From positions 124,001-188,000 of the forward strand of contig CAKSTW010000003.1 in the NCBI GenBank assembly GCA_934501435.1: a stretch of DNA of 64,000 nucleotides. Reading direction: 5' to 3'. Below, piece by piece: positions 52,510-61,999 of this stretch; position 1 is the first letter of the stretch, and each line of letters begins with the position of its first letter. Both the position numbers and the translations under genes were made by a program. The stretch comes from an uncultured Eubacteriales bacterium (GTDB lineage: Bacteria > Bacillota > Clostridia > Oscillospirales > UBA644). The notes below the pieces were generated by a model. The model was not told where the DNA came from and ran no database searches. It was given only the letters and a program-made list of their open reading frames with translations.

Positions 52510-54327
52510 TCACTTTTTATTATCGGGAATGAATTTTCCGAGAAGCCCCGCAACGTCGGTCGGAGTAAATCCCCGGACCCCTTTTTCGCAAAGCAGATAT
52601 TCCGCCGCTCTTCCCTGACAGAAAACGCCGCACACGGCCGCTCCCGCGGCGGAAAAACCGGAAGAAAGAAGCCCCGCGATGAAGCCCGAAAGAACGTCTC
52701 CGCTGCCGCCTTTCGAAAGCCCCGAATTTCCGTCTTCGGAAACAAAGAGCCTTCCGTCGGGCGTTGCGATAACGGTATATCTTCCCTTGAGGAGAAGCAC
52801 GGTATTATGTTTTTTCGCATAAGACGAAGCGGCCTCAAAACGGTGTTTTTCGATATATTCAACGTCTTTGCCGATAAGTCTTGCCATTTCCGCGGGGTGC
52901 GGAGTCATTATTTTTTCGGCGGTATGTTTTTTTAATATATCGCCGTTTTCGGCTATCACGTTAAGAGCGTCGGCGTCGAAAAGCGTCGGGAGACCGCGGT
53001 CGATAACCGACATGACAGCCTCTTTATCTTTCGTAAGTCCGCAGCCGACGAGAATTGCCGACGGATTTCTCGAAGTTTCGCCATATATCGCTTCGGGGAC
53101 CGCCGCGCAGAGGATATTTTTCACTTTTTCGGGAGATTTGGCGATACACAGACCGACGCCCGAAGACATCGCACCGCGTAAGGCGAGAAGAGCCGCCCCG
53201 GGCATATTTTCCGAACCGCAGACCGAAAGCAGCGTTCCGAAAGTTCCCTTATTTGAGTTTTCGGGGCGTTCGGGAACGAAAACGCTGACTGTTTTTTCGG
53301 TAATGATCTCGGCAAAAATGCCGTTTTCTTTAATTATTTCGTCTGTAATTCCGATATCGGCGACCGTTATATCGCCGCAGAGATCTTTCGCGGGAAAAAG
53401 AAGATGGCACGGTTTTTTCGCGGCGAAAGTCACCGTTTTGCAAGCCTTGTGGGCGCCTGCGGCAACCTCTCCGGTGTCAGCCGAAATTCCCGACGGCAAG
53501 TCGCACGCAACGGTCGGTATATTTATATAGGAAAGCAGTTTTTTTGCGTTTTCGGGAAGCGAACCGTGAAAACCCGTTCCGAAAAGACAGTCGACCGCAA
53601 CGTCGCTCTGCGACAGCAATTCTTTCGCTTTTTCTTCGGTTTCGGGCGAAAAAACGAATTTTTCAACGCTTTTTTCAAGTTTTTCGAGATAATATTCCGA
53701 ATCGCGCGACTGCGTTTCGAAAAGCAGAATTACGGTCACTCTCTTCCCTTTTTTTGCAAGAAGAGACGAAAGGCAGATACCGTCGCCGCCGTTGTTTCCG
53801 CCGCCGCACAGGACGACGAACGAATTTTTGTTAAAGGAAAGACAGCAGTCGCAAAGGGCTTTCGCCGCGTTTTCCATTAAGACAAGAGACGAGCCGAGAG
53901 CTTTTGCCGCCGCCTTATCGGCGTTTTTCATCATCTGCGACGTGAGAACGTATTTTCTTTTTTCGGGAGGAAAAAACACTCCGTCGAAAATCACGGTCGC
54001 CGTCGCGATATCTTCGGTATGGGATATCGAAAGGGAAAAGCGGTCGGCAGAAAAATGCGAAAGTTTTCCCGAAAAGGCAAAATACGGTCTTCCGAAAGAA
54101 GAATGCCTGACTTCGACGTCTTTAAGGGAAAAACCCGCAATTCCCGTGCCTATCGCTTTCGAAAAAGCCTCTTTTGCGCAGAATATTCCCGTCGCAGTCT
54201 GAAATTTACCCGCTCCGCGGCTTTCGATATACGCAAGTTCGCCGTCGGTATAAACGCGGTTTTTAATTTTCTCAAAGGCGTCTTTTATTCTTTCGGTCTT
54301 TTCGATATCCGTACCTGTTTTATACAT
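52510..54327 (-). CDS. AcpS-NnrE-NnrD triple-domain fusion
   Basis: This 605-residue protein joins three enzymes. Residues about 1-115 are a holo-ACP synthase (GTDIEKTERIK; FCAKEAFSKAIGTG), which loads phosphopantetheine on acyl carrier protein. About 120-325 is an NAD(P)HX epimerase (CGGGNNGGDG). About 335-600 is an ADP/ATP-dependent NAD(P)HX dehydratase (PHPAEMARL; SKGGSGDVLSGF). Separate acpS and nnr genes are often neighbours in Clostridia. The ATG at 54327 follows the upstream stop by one base and fits the AcpS start; a frame extension upstream overlaps the previous gene. No internal start is obvious. Confidence 0.92.
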   Translation of the reverse strand: MYKTGTDIEKTERIKDAFEKIKNRVYTDGELAYIESRGAGKFQTATGIFCAKEAFSKAIGTGIAGFSLKDVEVRHSSFGRPYFAFSGKLSHFSADRFSLSISHTEDIATATVIFDGVFFPPEKRKYVLTSQMMKNADKAAAKALGSSLVLMENAAKALCDCCLSFNKNSFVVLCGGGNNGGDGICLSSLLAKKGKRVTVILLFETQSRDSEYYLEKLEKSVEKFVFSPETEEKAKELLSQSDVAVDCLFGTGFHGSLPENAKKLLSYINIPTVACDLPSGISADTGEVAAGAHKACKTVTFAAKKPCHLLFPAKDLCGDITVADIGITDEIIKENGIFAEIITEKTVSVFVPERPENSNKGTFGTLLSVCGSENMPGAALLALRGAMSSGVGLCIAKSPEKVKNILCAAVPEAIYGETSRNPSAILVGCGLTKDKEAVMSVIDRGLPTLFDADALNVIAENGDILKKHTAEKIMTPHPAEMARLIGKDVEYIEKHRFEAASSYAKKHNTVLLLKGRYTVIATPDGRLFVSEDGNSGLSKGGSGDVLSGFIAGLLSSGFSAAGAAVCGVFCQGRAAEYLLCEKGVRGFTPTDVAGLLGKFIPDNKK

Positions 54328-54328
54328 A

Positions 54329-54889
54329 TTATTCGCCCGTTCCGAGCCTGCGGTATCTTTGCATATCCGCAAGAATTTCCGCTTTCGGCTCTATAAGGAT
54401 AAGCGTTTTTCCGACGTTTCTCACGTTAAGGATCGCATAACATTTTTTGTTTTCGGAGTCCTTACTGTAAGAAAGGAAGTCGTATTTAGCGTCAAACCGC
54501 GTATTTTTAAGCCTTGCGGCGACTTCGGGCGTATATTCGCCGAAAGTCTCGAAATCTTTCGTTTTGAAGGAAAGCAGTCTTTTGCGCTCGGTCTTTGTAT
54601 AGATGATATCGACGTCAAATTCGCCGTTAAGATAGGAATATTCGAATTCCCTGTCAAAACGCATGATTTGTTTATATCCGACCCAGACAATACCGATTAT
54701 TGCGAAAATTCCGAGAGTTCTTCCGATAAGACGCGAAAAGCCTATCTTCGGGAGAAGAAAGGAAAGCAAGAGGCAAGCAACGCCCGAAAGAGCGACGCAT
54801 CCCAAGAAGATGAGCGCCTGAATGGCGTAGTCTTTCGCCTGCTTATGTCTTTTGTAGAGCTGTTCGTAAAAAACGTTGTTTGATACCAT
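54329..54889 (-). CDS. Membrane protein of unknown function (DUF6106-like)
   Basis: This 186-residue protein has two transmembrane helices (about 22-48 and 55-78) and a C-terminal soluble domain. It resembles the small clostridial membrane proteins often found between ireB and acpS/nnr, but no function is known. It starts one base after the ireB stop with a GGAG RBS inside ireB, and its stop abuts the fusion gene's start. Confidence 0.8.
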   Translation of the reverse strand: MVSNNVFYEQLYKRHKQAKDYAIQALIFLGCVALSGVACLLLSFLLPKIGFSRLIGRTLGIFAIIGIVWVGYKQIMRFDREFEYSYLNGEFDVDIIYTKTERKRLLSFKTKDFETFGEYTPEVAARLKNTRFDAKYDFLSYSKDSENKKCYAILNVRNVGKTLILIEPKAEILADMQRYRRLGTGE

Positions 54890-54890
54890 T

Positions 54891-55133
54891 TCAGTGCTCC
54901 AGATAATTTTTGATCAGGGTCTCCATAAGTTCGTCGCGGTCTATCTTGCAGATAAGGCTTCTGGCGTTCTTATGGTTCGTGATGTAGGTGGGGTCTTCGG
55001 AAATGATATATCCGACTATCTGGTTTATCGGATTGTACCCCTGTTCGACAAGGGCGTCGTAAACCTGGGTGAGGATATTTTTCATTTCCTTTTCTTTGTT
55101 GGTTTTAAGAGTGAACCTTATAGTGTTGTTCAT
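54891..55133 (-). CDS. ireB: IreB family regulatory phosphoprotein
   Basis: This 80-residue protein (DUF965/UPF0297) has the family pattern TIRFTLKTNKEKEM and NPINQIVGYIISEDPTYITNHKNARSLI. In Enterococcus, IreB is phosphorylated by the PASTA kinase IreK and affects cephalosporin resistance. The usual ireB-ruvX neighbours are absent; here it follows pheT. A strong RBS (AAGGAG) precedes the ATG. Confidence 0.94.
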   Translation of the reverse strand: MNNTIRFTLKTNKEKEMKNILTQVYDALVEQGYNPINQIVGYIISEDPTYITNHKNARSLICKIDRDELMETLIKNYLEH

Positions 55134-55154
55134 ATAGTATCTCCTTTCGGGAAA

Positions 55155-57539
55155 TTACTGACGGAGGGTTATCCCCTTTTCTGCGAGAGCGGAGAGTATC
55201 TTCGAAACGAAGGCGTCTATCTCGGCGTCTGCAAAAGTCCCGTCTTCTTTTCTGAAAACAAGGGAATATGCAAGGCTCTTATATCCGGGAGCGACCTGTT
55301 TTCCGGTATAGATATCGAAGAGTTTTACGCTTTCGAGATGTTTGCCGCCCGCGGTCTTTATAATATCGACGATATCGGCGTTGTAGACTTCGTCCTTGCA
55401 GAGAAGACCGAGATCGCGGGTGGAGGCAGGGTGTTTGGGAACGGGCTTATATTTCTTTTCTTCGCCGACCGACGCGTAAAGTTTTTCAAGAGAGAGTTCG
55501 GCGCAGTATACCTTTTTGTCTATCTCGTAATTTGCGGCGACCGTCGGGTGAATTTCGCCGAACACGCCTATCTTTTCGCCGTCGGAAAGAAGATATGCGC
55601 ATCTTCCGGGGTGATAGGACGCGTTGTCGGCGCAGGGAACGTAAGAAACGTTCTTTATGTTCATTGCCGCAGCGACGCTTTCGATCATACCTTTGAGGGT
55701 GAAGAAGTCGGACGCTTCGGAATTGTCGTAAAATCCGACGGTAACGACCGTTTTTTCGTTCGGCAGAGTTTCGTCGGAAGTCTTTTCAAAGACTTTTCCG
55801 AGTTCGTAAAGATATGCCTCGGAATTTCTGTTATTATAGTTTTTCGAAAGAATTTCGAGCATTGAAGGCAGGGTCGTCGTTCTCATTATCGAAGTGTCTT
55901 CGCCGAGGGGATTTGAAATTTTAAGATAATTTCTTCTTGCGTCGTTTTCGGGAACGCGTATCTTATCGAACGCTTTCGGGCCGATAAAGGTATAGGTAAA
56001 TATCTCCGAAAGACCTGCGGCGCGGAGAGCTTCGTTGAGTTTTATAACGAATTTCTGTTCGTCGGTATATCCGCCGCCCGACGCCTCGCTCTTAAAACTT
56101 TCGGGCTTGATATTATCGTAGCCGTAAATTCTCGCAACTTCTTCGGAAAGGTCGTATTTCGTTTCGATGTCGGAACGGAACGACGGAACGATAACGTCGT
56201 GCAGTTTTATTTCAAAGCAGAGGGATTCGAGAATTTTTTCCATTTCTCTGCGGGAAAGCGAAGTGTTGATATAGGTGTTTATCCAGTCGACGTCAAGATG
56301 AATCTTCTTCTGCGTTTTATCGGAAAAATCAACGTCTATGACTTCGTCGATAACGTCGCCCGCGTCAAGCATTTCGACAAGTTCGCACGCTCTGTCAAGC
56401 GCTTCTCTTGTCATGAGGGGGTCAAGCCCCTTTTCATATCTTGCGGAAGCGTCGGTCCTCATTCCGACAGCCTTTGCGGTTCTTCTTATCGAAGGACCGA
56501 AGAAGTTTGCGGATTCGAAAACGACCGTTTCGGTTTTATCGGTAATCTCGCTGTTTTCGCCGCCCATAACGCCCGCGACGGCGATCGGTTTTTCAGCGTC
56601 GGCAATGACGAGCATTTCGGGGTTGAGTTCTCTTTCTTCGCCGTCAAGAGTTTTTACTGTCCTGCTGTCCCCTGCGCGTCTGACAATGATTTCGCCGCCC
56701 TTAACGCAGGAGTAGTCGAACGCGTGCATCGGCTGACCGTATTCCATCATAACGTAGTTCGTTATATCGACGATATTGTTTATCGAACGTATCCCGCTGT
56801 TGCGAAGTTTTTCGACAAGCCACAGCGGCGACGGCGCTATCCTTACGTTTTTGACGACTCTTGCGGTGTATCTCGGGCAAAGGTCGGGAGCGTTTACGGT
56901 AACTTTAAGATATTTTGAAACGTCTTCCTTTACGGTGTTTTTGAGTTCCGGCTTTCTTTCGACAAAGGGAACGCCGAAAGTCGCCGCCGCTTCCCTTGCG
57001 ATTCCTTTTACGGAAAGGCAATCGGGACGGTTTGTCGCGACGTCGGCTTCGAAAATGACGTCGTCCATTCCGAGAGTTGTGAAAATGCTGTCGCCCGGAT
57101 TTCCCTCCTTGAGGATAAGTATCCCGTCTTTTATCGCGTCGGGATAGTCGTGCTCGGTAATTCCGAGTTCTTCGACGGAGCAGAACATTCCGCTGCTTTC
57201 AACGCCGCGGAGTTTGCCTTTTTCTATTTTATGTCCGCCCGCAACGACCGATTTATGAAGCGCGACGGGAACGATTGCCCCTTCAAAAACGTTTGTCGCC
57301 GCGGTCACTATCTGAATCGTGCCCTTATCTCCGACGTCTACCTGACATACGACGAGTTTATCGGCGTCGGGGTGTTTTTCTATTTTGAGGATTTTTCCGA
57401 CGGCGATATTCGAGAGCCCGTCCGAAAGAGAACGGAAGCCTTTTATTTCGGTGCCGCTCATATTCATGCGGTGCATAAATTCCTTGCTGCCTGCGGAAAC
57501 GTTTGCGAATTCTTTAAGCCATTTATATGAAATATCCAT
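55155..57539 (-). CDS. pheT: Phenylalanyl-tRNA synthetase beta subunit
   Basis: PheT is the large subunit of the heterotetrameric PheRS. Its 794 residues show the N-terminal tRNA-binding OB domain (about 40-150), the B3/B4 editing domain (about 205-385, with MHAFDY), B5 (about 400-470), the catalytic-like core and the C-terminal anticodon-binding FDX-ACB domain (about 700-794, with PKHPASTRDLG). RBS AGGAG. It follows pheS by 17 bases. Confidence 0.98.
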   Translation of the reverse strand: MDISYKWLKEFANVSAGSKEFMHRMNMSGTEIKGFRSLSDGLSNIAVGKILKIEKHPDADKLVVCQVDVGDKGTIQIVTAATNVFEGAIVPVALHKSVVAGGHKIEKGKLRGVESSGMFCSVEELGITEHDYPDAIKDGILILKEGNPGDSIFTTLGMDDVIFEADVATNRPDCLSVKGIAREAAATFGVPFVERKPELKNTVKEDVSKYLKVTVNAPDLCPRYTARVVKNVRIAPSPLWLVEKLRNSGIRSINNIVDITNYVMMEYGQPMHAFDYSCVKGGEIIVRRAGDSRTVKTLDGEERELNPEMLVIADAEKPIAVAGVMGGENSEITDKTETVVFESANFFGPSIRRTAKAVGMRTDASARYEKGLDPLMTREALDRACELVEMLDAGDVIDEVIDVDFSDKTQKKIHLDVDWINTYINTSLSRREMEKILESLCFEIKLHDVIVPSFRSDIETKYDLSEEVARIYGYDNIKPESFKSEASGGGYTDEQKFVIKLNEALRAAGLSEIFTYTFIGPKAFDKIRVPENDARRNYLKISNPLGEDTSIMRTTTLPSMLEILSKNYNNRNSEAYLYELGKVFEKTSDETLPNEKTVVTVGFYDNSEASDFFTLKGMIESVAAAMNIKNVSYVPCADNASYHPGRCAYLLSDGEKIGVFGEIHPTVAANYEIDKKVYCAELSLEKLYASVGEEKKYKPVPKHPASTRDLGLLCKDEVYNADIVDIIKTAGGKHLESVKLFDIYTGKQVAPGYKSLAYSLVFRKEDGTFADAEIDAFVSKILSALAEKGITLRQ

Positions 57540-57556
57540 TTTTATGTACTCCTATC

Positions 57557-58579
57557 TTAAAAGTTTCCGAGGAAACGGACGTCGTTTTCGAAAAGCATTC
57601 TTATATCGCTTATCTTATAGCGCTGCATAACGAGACGTTCAAGTCCCATTCCGAACGCAAATCCGCTGTATTCTTCGGGGTCGATCCCGCAGCCTTCCAG
57701 AACTTTCGGGTTGACCATTCCCGCGCCGCCTATCTCGATATAACCCTCGTCCTTACAGAAAGCGCAGCCTTCCCCGCCGCACTTGAAGCAGGTGACTGAA
57801 ATTTCGCAGGACGGTTCGGTAAACGGGAAATAATCGGGGCGGATACGGGTCTTTGCGTTTTCGCCGTAAAGTTTTTTCGCGATAACGTCAAGAGAACCTT
57901 TAAGATGAGACATATTTATTCCTTTATCGACGACAAGACCTTCGATCTGGTGGAATATCGGAGAGTGAGTGGCGTCGATCTCGTCTATACGGTAAACTCT
58001 GCCCGGGGCGATAATTTTTATGGGGGGACGCATTTTTTCCATCGTTCTTACCTGAACGCAGGAAGTCTGCGAACGGAGAAGGACTTCGGGAGAAAAATAG
58101 AAAGTGTCCTGACTGTCGCGCGCGGGGTGGTTTTTCGGGATATTCAGCGCCTCGAAATTGTAGTGGTCGTATTCGACTTCGGGACCGTCGACAATGGAAT
58201 ATCCGAGAGAGACGAACGCCTCTTTTATCTCGTCGAGAACTATCGACAGGGGGTGCTTTTTGCCGACCCTTATCTCTTTTCCGGGAAGAGTAACGTCGAG
58301 TTTTTCCTCTTCGAGTTTCATTTCGAGAGCAAGAGCGGAAAGTTCGTCTTTTTTGGTCTTTATCGCGCTTTCTATAAAACCTCTGACCTCGTTTGAAAGT
58401 TTGCCGACGACGGGTCTTTCTTCGGGAGAAAGTTTTCCCATCTGGGAAAGAACGGCGGTAAGTTCGCCTTTTTTACCGAGGTATTTTACTCTTAAATTTT
58501 CAAGTTCTTCGAGCGACGACGTCTCGGAAAGGAATTTTTCCGCGGCGTCCTTTATCTGAGAAAGTTGTTCTTTTATCAT
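57557..58579 (-). CDS. pheS: Phenylalanyl-tRNA synthetase alpha subunit
   Basis: PheS carries the PheRS active site. The 340-residue protein has an N-terminal coiled coil (about 1-90) and the class II core with TSCVQVRTM, GRVYRIDEIDATHSPIFHQIEG and GLERLVMQRYKI. A CFKCGGEGCAFC metal-binding insert is present. No T-box leader fits between it and the upstream transporter gene (15 bases), so regulation by tRNA-Phe through a T-box directly upstream is excluded. Confidence 0.97.
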   Translation of the reverse strand: MIKEQLSQIKDAAEKFLSETSSLEELENLRVKYLGKKGELTAVLSQMGKLSPEERPVVGKLSNEVRGFIESAIKTKKDELSALALEMKLEEEKLDVTLPGKEIRVGKKHPLSIVLDEIKEAFVSLGYSIVDGPEVEYDHYNFEALNIPKNHPARDSQDTFYFSPEVLLRSQTSCVQVRTMEKMRPPIKIIAPGRVYRIDEIDATHSPIFHQIEGLVVDKGINMSHLKGSLDVIAKKLYGENAKTRIRPDYFPFTEPSCEISVTCFKCGGEGCAFCKDEGYIEIGGAGMVNPKVLEGCGIDPEEYSGFAFGMGLERLVMQRYKISDIRMLFENDVRFLGNF

Positions 58580-58594
58580 TTATTTCACCGTTTT

Positions 58595-59728
58595 CTAAAT
58601 AGTTTTTGTTTCTTCGCTTATTTTTTTGTCCTTGTTGTATGCGATTATTTCCTTTACAAGCCTGTAAATCACGGCGGCGACGGGGACTGCGAAAAGCATT
58701 CCCCCAAAACCTGCAAGCCGTCCGCCGACATAGACCGCGACAAGGACCCACAGCGCGGGTATCTTCGTTTTGTCCTTTATCAGTTTCGGCAGGATAAAAG
58801 TCCGTCCAAGCCAGTTGAGAATGATAAAGAAGAGGACAAAGAAGAAAAATTTGCCCGGATCGACGACCAGAATCAGGAGCGCCGAAAGAAGTCCGCCCAT
58901 AAACGATCCGAAAGCCGGGATCAGACAGCATATTCCGATGATCGCCGAGATAAGGACCGGGAAGTTGAAGCCGAGGATAAAGGAAAATACAAGGAAAAGT
59001 ATTCCCGATACGAAAACGTCAATAAGACGCTGTATCATATATTCCTCAAAGACGGTCTTCGAAAGTCTGACCGTTCCGAGTATCCACATCGCCGTGCGTT
59101 TTTTCGAAAACGCCCTGACATAGTTCGTCATCTGCATTTTAAGTCCTTTTTTATCGACAAGCAGATAAATCGAAAAAATAAGTCCGAAGAAAAAGTTTGT
59201 TATAAAGCCGATTATTGAAGACGTTACGTTTACAAGTCCCGAAAGCACATCGGCGAATACCTGAGATGTATTATCGAAAATGTTGCGGAAAAGTCCGAGA
59301 TATTCCGCGATATTTTCCTCGCTCATGTGGAAACGTTCGCCTATCGCCGAAACGACGTTCGTGACGTTCGTATAGTAGGTTTCCATATTCGCGATAAACT
59401 GCTGACCGCTCCCGATAATTTCGGGGATAACGAACCATATAAGAAGGAAGATTATCAGCAGAAGAACGATATATACAAATACGAGACTGAAAGTTTTTGC
59501 CGCGCGGGGAGCTTTGTTTTTCAAAACCCTCCGCAAAATAAATCGGTTCGTATACATATACGGAATATTCAGGATGAGCGCAATGATTATTCCGATAAAG
59601 AGAGGGGTAAGGACCGCAAGTACCGCTCCGACGACGCCCGTTATCATATTGAGGTTTAAGAGAACGACAACGAGAACGACGGCGTATATCACGAGAAACA
59701 GGCAGTCGCGAAATAATTTCTTATTCAT
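58595..59728 (-). CDS. AI-2E family transporter (PerM-like)
   Basis: This 377-residue membrane protein has about eight transmembrane segments and the family motifs (LTPLFIGIIIALILNIP, NFFFGLIFSIYLLVDKK, FILPKLI). Members export small molecules or ions; the AI-2 role is proven only for some. Its ATG overlaps the stop of the upstream hydrolase as ATGA. Confidence 0.92.
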   Translation of the reverse strand: MNKKLFRDCLFLVIYAVVLVVVLLNLNMITGVVGAVLAVLTPLFIGIIIALILNIPYMYTNRFILRRVLKNKAPRAAKTFSLVFVYIVLLLIIFLLIWFVIPEIIGSGQQFIANMETYYTNVTNVVSAIGERFHMSEENIAEYLGLFRNIFDNTSQVFADVLSGLVNVTSSIIGFITNFFFGLIFSIYLLVDKKGLKMQMTNYVRAFSKKRTAMWILGTVRLSKTVFEEYMIQRLIDVFVSGILFLVFSFILGFNFPVLISAIIGICCLIPAFGSFMGGLLSALLILVVDPGKFFFFVLFFIILNWLGRTFILPKLIKDKTKIPALWVLVAVYVGGRLAGFGGMLFAVPVAAVIYRLVKEIIAYNKDKKISEETKTI

Positions 59729-60360
59729 ATCGAATACACGCTTACTCCGTTCATTATCATATTGTAGATCGCGAAAATGTGCATTTTGTCACCGTCGTGA
59801 CCCTCGCTGTCGAAGGTCTGAACGGCATTTTCGACGACCGCTACGTTTTTCTGTCTGTTGAGTTGGTCGAAATATGCTTTAAGGGAAAGCGCGAACTGCA
59901 TAACGCAGATATCGGTCGCTCCCCCGACGATAACGAAATTTTCGACCGATTTTATGTTTTCGCGGAGCCACGCCATAAACTCGCCGACGAAAAAGGCGTT
60001 TGTCGAATTTTTTTCTATCGTTATCGAATTGCTTCTTTCGGAAAAGAACCGGAGTTCTTCGATGACTTCGCTTTCGTCGCCGTCCATGCAGTGCGGCGGA
60101 TAGGTCGCGAACTCAACGCTTTCCTCGGTATGTTTATCCGCAAAGAATATCTTTTCGGAATGAACGAAATATTCGTTCACCTGAACTATCTTCGGGATTA
60201 TCTCCTTAAGACGCGGCGAATACATATTGCCGTGTTTGAAAAACCCGTTTATCGTATCCATATTGATGACGACGGTCTTTCTCGGATTTAAGGCGTCGGT
60301 CCGGATATCGGTCACCATATCGAGAACGAAATCCTCGAATTTGTTTGAAAATATCTTCAT
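59725..60360 (-). CDS. Isochorismatase/nicotinamidase-like cysteine hydrolase
   Basis: This 211-residue protein has the family triad: Asp in VVINMDTIN, Lys in TIEKNSTNAF and Cys in GGATDICVMQF. Nicotinamidases deaminate nicotinamide for NAD salvage; related hydrolases act on other amides. The long N-terminus (about 1-28) is atypical. NAD(P)HX repair domains lie in the same operon, so an NAD-related role is a reasonable guess. Its ATG overlaps the rpe stop as ATGA. Confidence 0.88.
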   Translation of the reverse strand: MKIFSNKFEDFVLDMVTDIRTDALNPRKTVVINMDTINGFFKHGNMYSPRLKEIIPKIVQVNEYFVHSEKIFFADKHTEESVEFATYPPHCMDGDESEVIEELRFFSERSNSITIEKNSTNAFFVGEFMAWLRENIKSVENFVIVGGATDICVMQFALSLKAYFDQLNRQKNVAVVENAVQTFDSEGHDGDKMHIFAIYNMIMNGVSVYSI

Positions 60361-61010
60361 TTTGTCCCGACCTCTTTCATTCGGATTATTTCGGCGTTTC
60401 TTTTTTGTTCGGGGATACGGTAGACCGCGGAGCCCATAACGGACGCCTCGACGCCCGACGCGGCGACTTTTTCAAGGTTTTCCGAGCCTATTCCGCCGTC
60501 CGCCTCTATTATATAATTCCAGCCGTTTTCCCTTTTAAGGGCGGCAAGTTCGGTCGCTTTTCCGAGACAGTCTTCCATCAGTTTCTGTCCTCCGAACCCC
60601 GGTTCGACGGTCATGACGAGAACAAGGTCGGCAAAAGGCAGGCAATCTTTTATTTCCGAAACGGGAGTTTTCGGCTTTATCGAAATTCCCGCTTTCATTC
60701 CGAAGTCTTTTATTTTTTTAAGGACGGAAACGGGGTCTTCGGTACTTTCGGCGTGTACCGTAAGATAATCGCTGCCGGCTTTTGAAAAATCTTCGATATA
60801 TCTTTCGGGACGGTCAATCATCAGGTGAACGTCGAAAATCATATCGGTATGTTTTCTTGCGGAAGCGATAACGGGAAGCCCGAAAGAGATATTCGGAACG
60901 AAAATTCCGTCCATAACGTCGATATGTATAAGATCGGCTTCGGAAACGCTTTTTATTTCCGCTTCGATATTCGCAAGGTCGCAGGCAAGAAGTGACGGCG
61001 ATATTTTCAT
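60357..61010 (-). CDS. rpe: Ribulose-phosphate 3-epimerase
   Basis: Rpe interconverts ribulose 5-phosphate and xylulose 5-phosphate in the pentose phosphate pathway. The 217-residue TIM barrel shows SPSLLACD at the start, HIDVMDGIFVPN, DVHLMI, MTVEPGFGGQ and EADGGIG with the metal ligands. It starts one base after the ymdB stop. Confidence 0.96.
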   Translation of the reverse strand: MKISPSLLACDLANIEAEIKSVSEADLIHIDVMDGIFVPNISFGLPVIASARKHTDMIFDVHLMIDRPERYIEDFSKAGSDYLTVHAESTEDPVSVLKKIKDFGMKAGISIKPKTPVSEIKDCLPFADLVLVMTVEPGFGGQKLMEDCLGKATELAALKRENGWNYIIEADGGIGSENLEKVAASGVEASVMGSAVYRIPEQKRNAEIIRMKEVGTK

Positions 61011-61011
61011 A

Positions 61012-61776
61012 TTATTCTCCAGTCTGTATGTTTACCGTTTTTATTTCTTTCGTTTCGGTGTCGAAAAACACCGACTGAAACAGTATCTTTTCCGTATCCT
61101 GATTATATCGGACGGGCGTTTTTGTCGTAAATTTCTTTATTGCGTCGGTTGCCTTTATTCCGAGAACGGAATCTTTTCCGCCGACCATTCCGACGTCGGT
61201 TATATAACCTGTGCCTTTCGGCAAAATGCGGCAGTCGGAAGTCTGAACATGGGTATGCGTTCCGAAAACGGCAGTCACCTTTCCGTCAAGATAAAAGCCG
61301 AGAGCCTTTTTTTCGCTTGTCGCCTCCGCATGGAAATCGACAAAAACAAAATCGCAGTCGGAAAGCGACGGAAGAAGTCTGTCCGCGGTAAAAAACGGAT
61401 TTTCGTCGGCGTCGCAGTAAAGTTTGCCGGAAAGATTGACGACCGCGACCCTGCCGTCGGGCGTGTCTGTCTTAAGATACCCCATTCCGGGGTCTTCGGG
61501 CGGGAAATTTGCGGGACGGACGATATATCCGCCGTCGTCGAAAAGACCGTAACTGCTTTTCTGACGGAAAGCGTGGTTCCCCGTCGTTATGACGTCTACC
61601 CCGCAGTAGCGGAGCCTTTCGGCAATGTCGGGGATTATTCCGTTGTTTTCGGCGGCGTTTTCCCCGTTCGCGATAACGAAACCGATATTTTCGTCCCGCC
61701 TGAGCGTCGGAATAATTTTTTCGACCGCTCCGACCGATCCGGGTCCGACGATATCGCCGATAAAAAGAACTCTCAT
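61012..61776 (-). CDS. ymdB: YmdB-type metallophosphoesterase (2',3'-cyclic nucleotide phosphodiesterase)
   Basis: This TIGR00282-type protein is 254 residues from the chosen ATG. Metal-binding motifs are GDIVGPGS, ANGENAAEN, TGNHAF, DFHAEATSEK and GTHTHVQTSD. In B. subtilis YmdB affects biofilm genes and degrades cyclic nucleotides. The start at 61776 follows a GGAAAGGAT RBS; the frame extends eight codons upstream without one. It heads the operon. Confidence 0.95.
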   Translation of the reverse strand: MRVLFIGDIVGPGSVGAVEKIIPTLRRDENIGFVIANGENAAENNGIIPDIAERLRYCGVDVITTGNHAFRQKSSYGLFDDGGYIVRPANFPPEDPGMGYLKTDTPDGRVAVVNLSGKLYCDADENPFFTADRLLPSLSDCDFVFVDFHAEATSEKKALGFYLDGKVTAVFGTHTHVQTSDCRILPKGTGYITDVGMVGGKDSVLGIKATDAIKKFTTKTPVRYNQDTEKILFQSVFFDTETKEIKTVNIQTGE

Positions 61777-61815
61777 GGCGTATCCTTTCCGTTTGAGCAT
61801 ACCTATACACTATTT

Positions 61816-61844
61816 ATTATACATTATTATATCTGAAAAAGCAA
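61816..61844 (-). promoter_or_regulatory. Sigma-A promoter of the ymdB operon
   Basis: TTGCTT (61839-61844) and TATAAT (61816-61821) are 17 bases apart on the minus strand, with a leader of about 33 bases. It is divergent from the ispD promoter. Confidence 0.82.
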
Positions 61845-61945
61845 GAAATTCTCTCCGTTTTCGGTAAAATTTCATTGTATTTTCGAAAAAACCGTCATTT
61901 CGGCTGCAAAATCAAGTCAAAAAAGGCTCTCTTTTCCCGTCCTGC

Positions 61946-61974
61946 TTGACGAAACGCGGCTTTTATGGTATACT
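61946..61974 (+). promoter_or_regulatory. Sigma-A promoter of ispD
   Basis: TTGACG (61946-61951) and TATACT (61969-61974) are 17 bases apart, about 25 bases before the ispD start. Confidence 0.85.
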
Positions 61975-61999
61975 TTCCGCAGCGAAGGGAGGAACGGAG

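Noticed and set aside
52503..52862. Minus-strand frame of 119 codons inside the AcpS-NnrE-NnrD gene
   Set aside because: It is a different frame of the NnrD coding region, Arg/Phe/Ser-rich, with no RBS.
58579..58600. T-box riboswitch ahead of pheS or lysS
   Set aside because: Only 10-15 bases separate each gene from the one upstream, so no leader is possible directly ahead of them.
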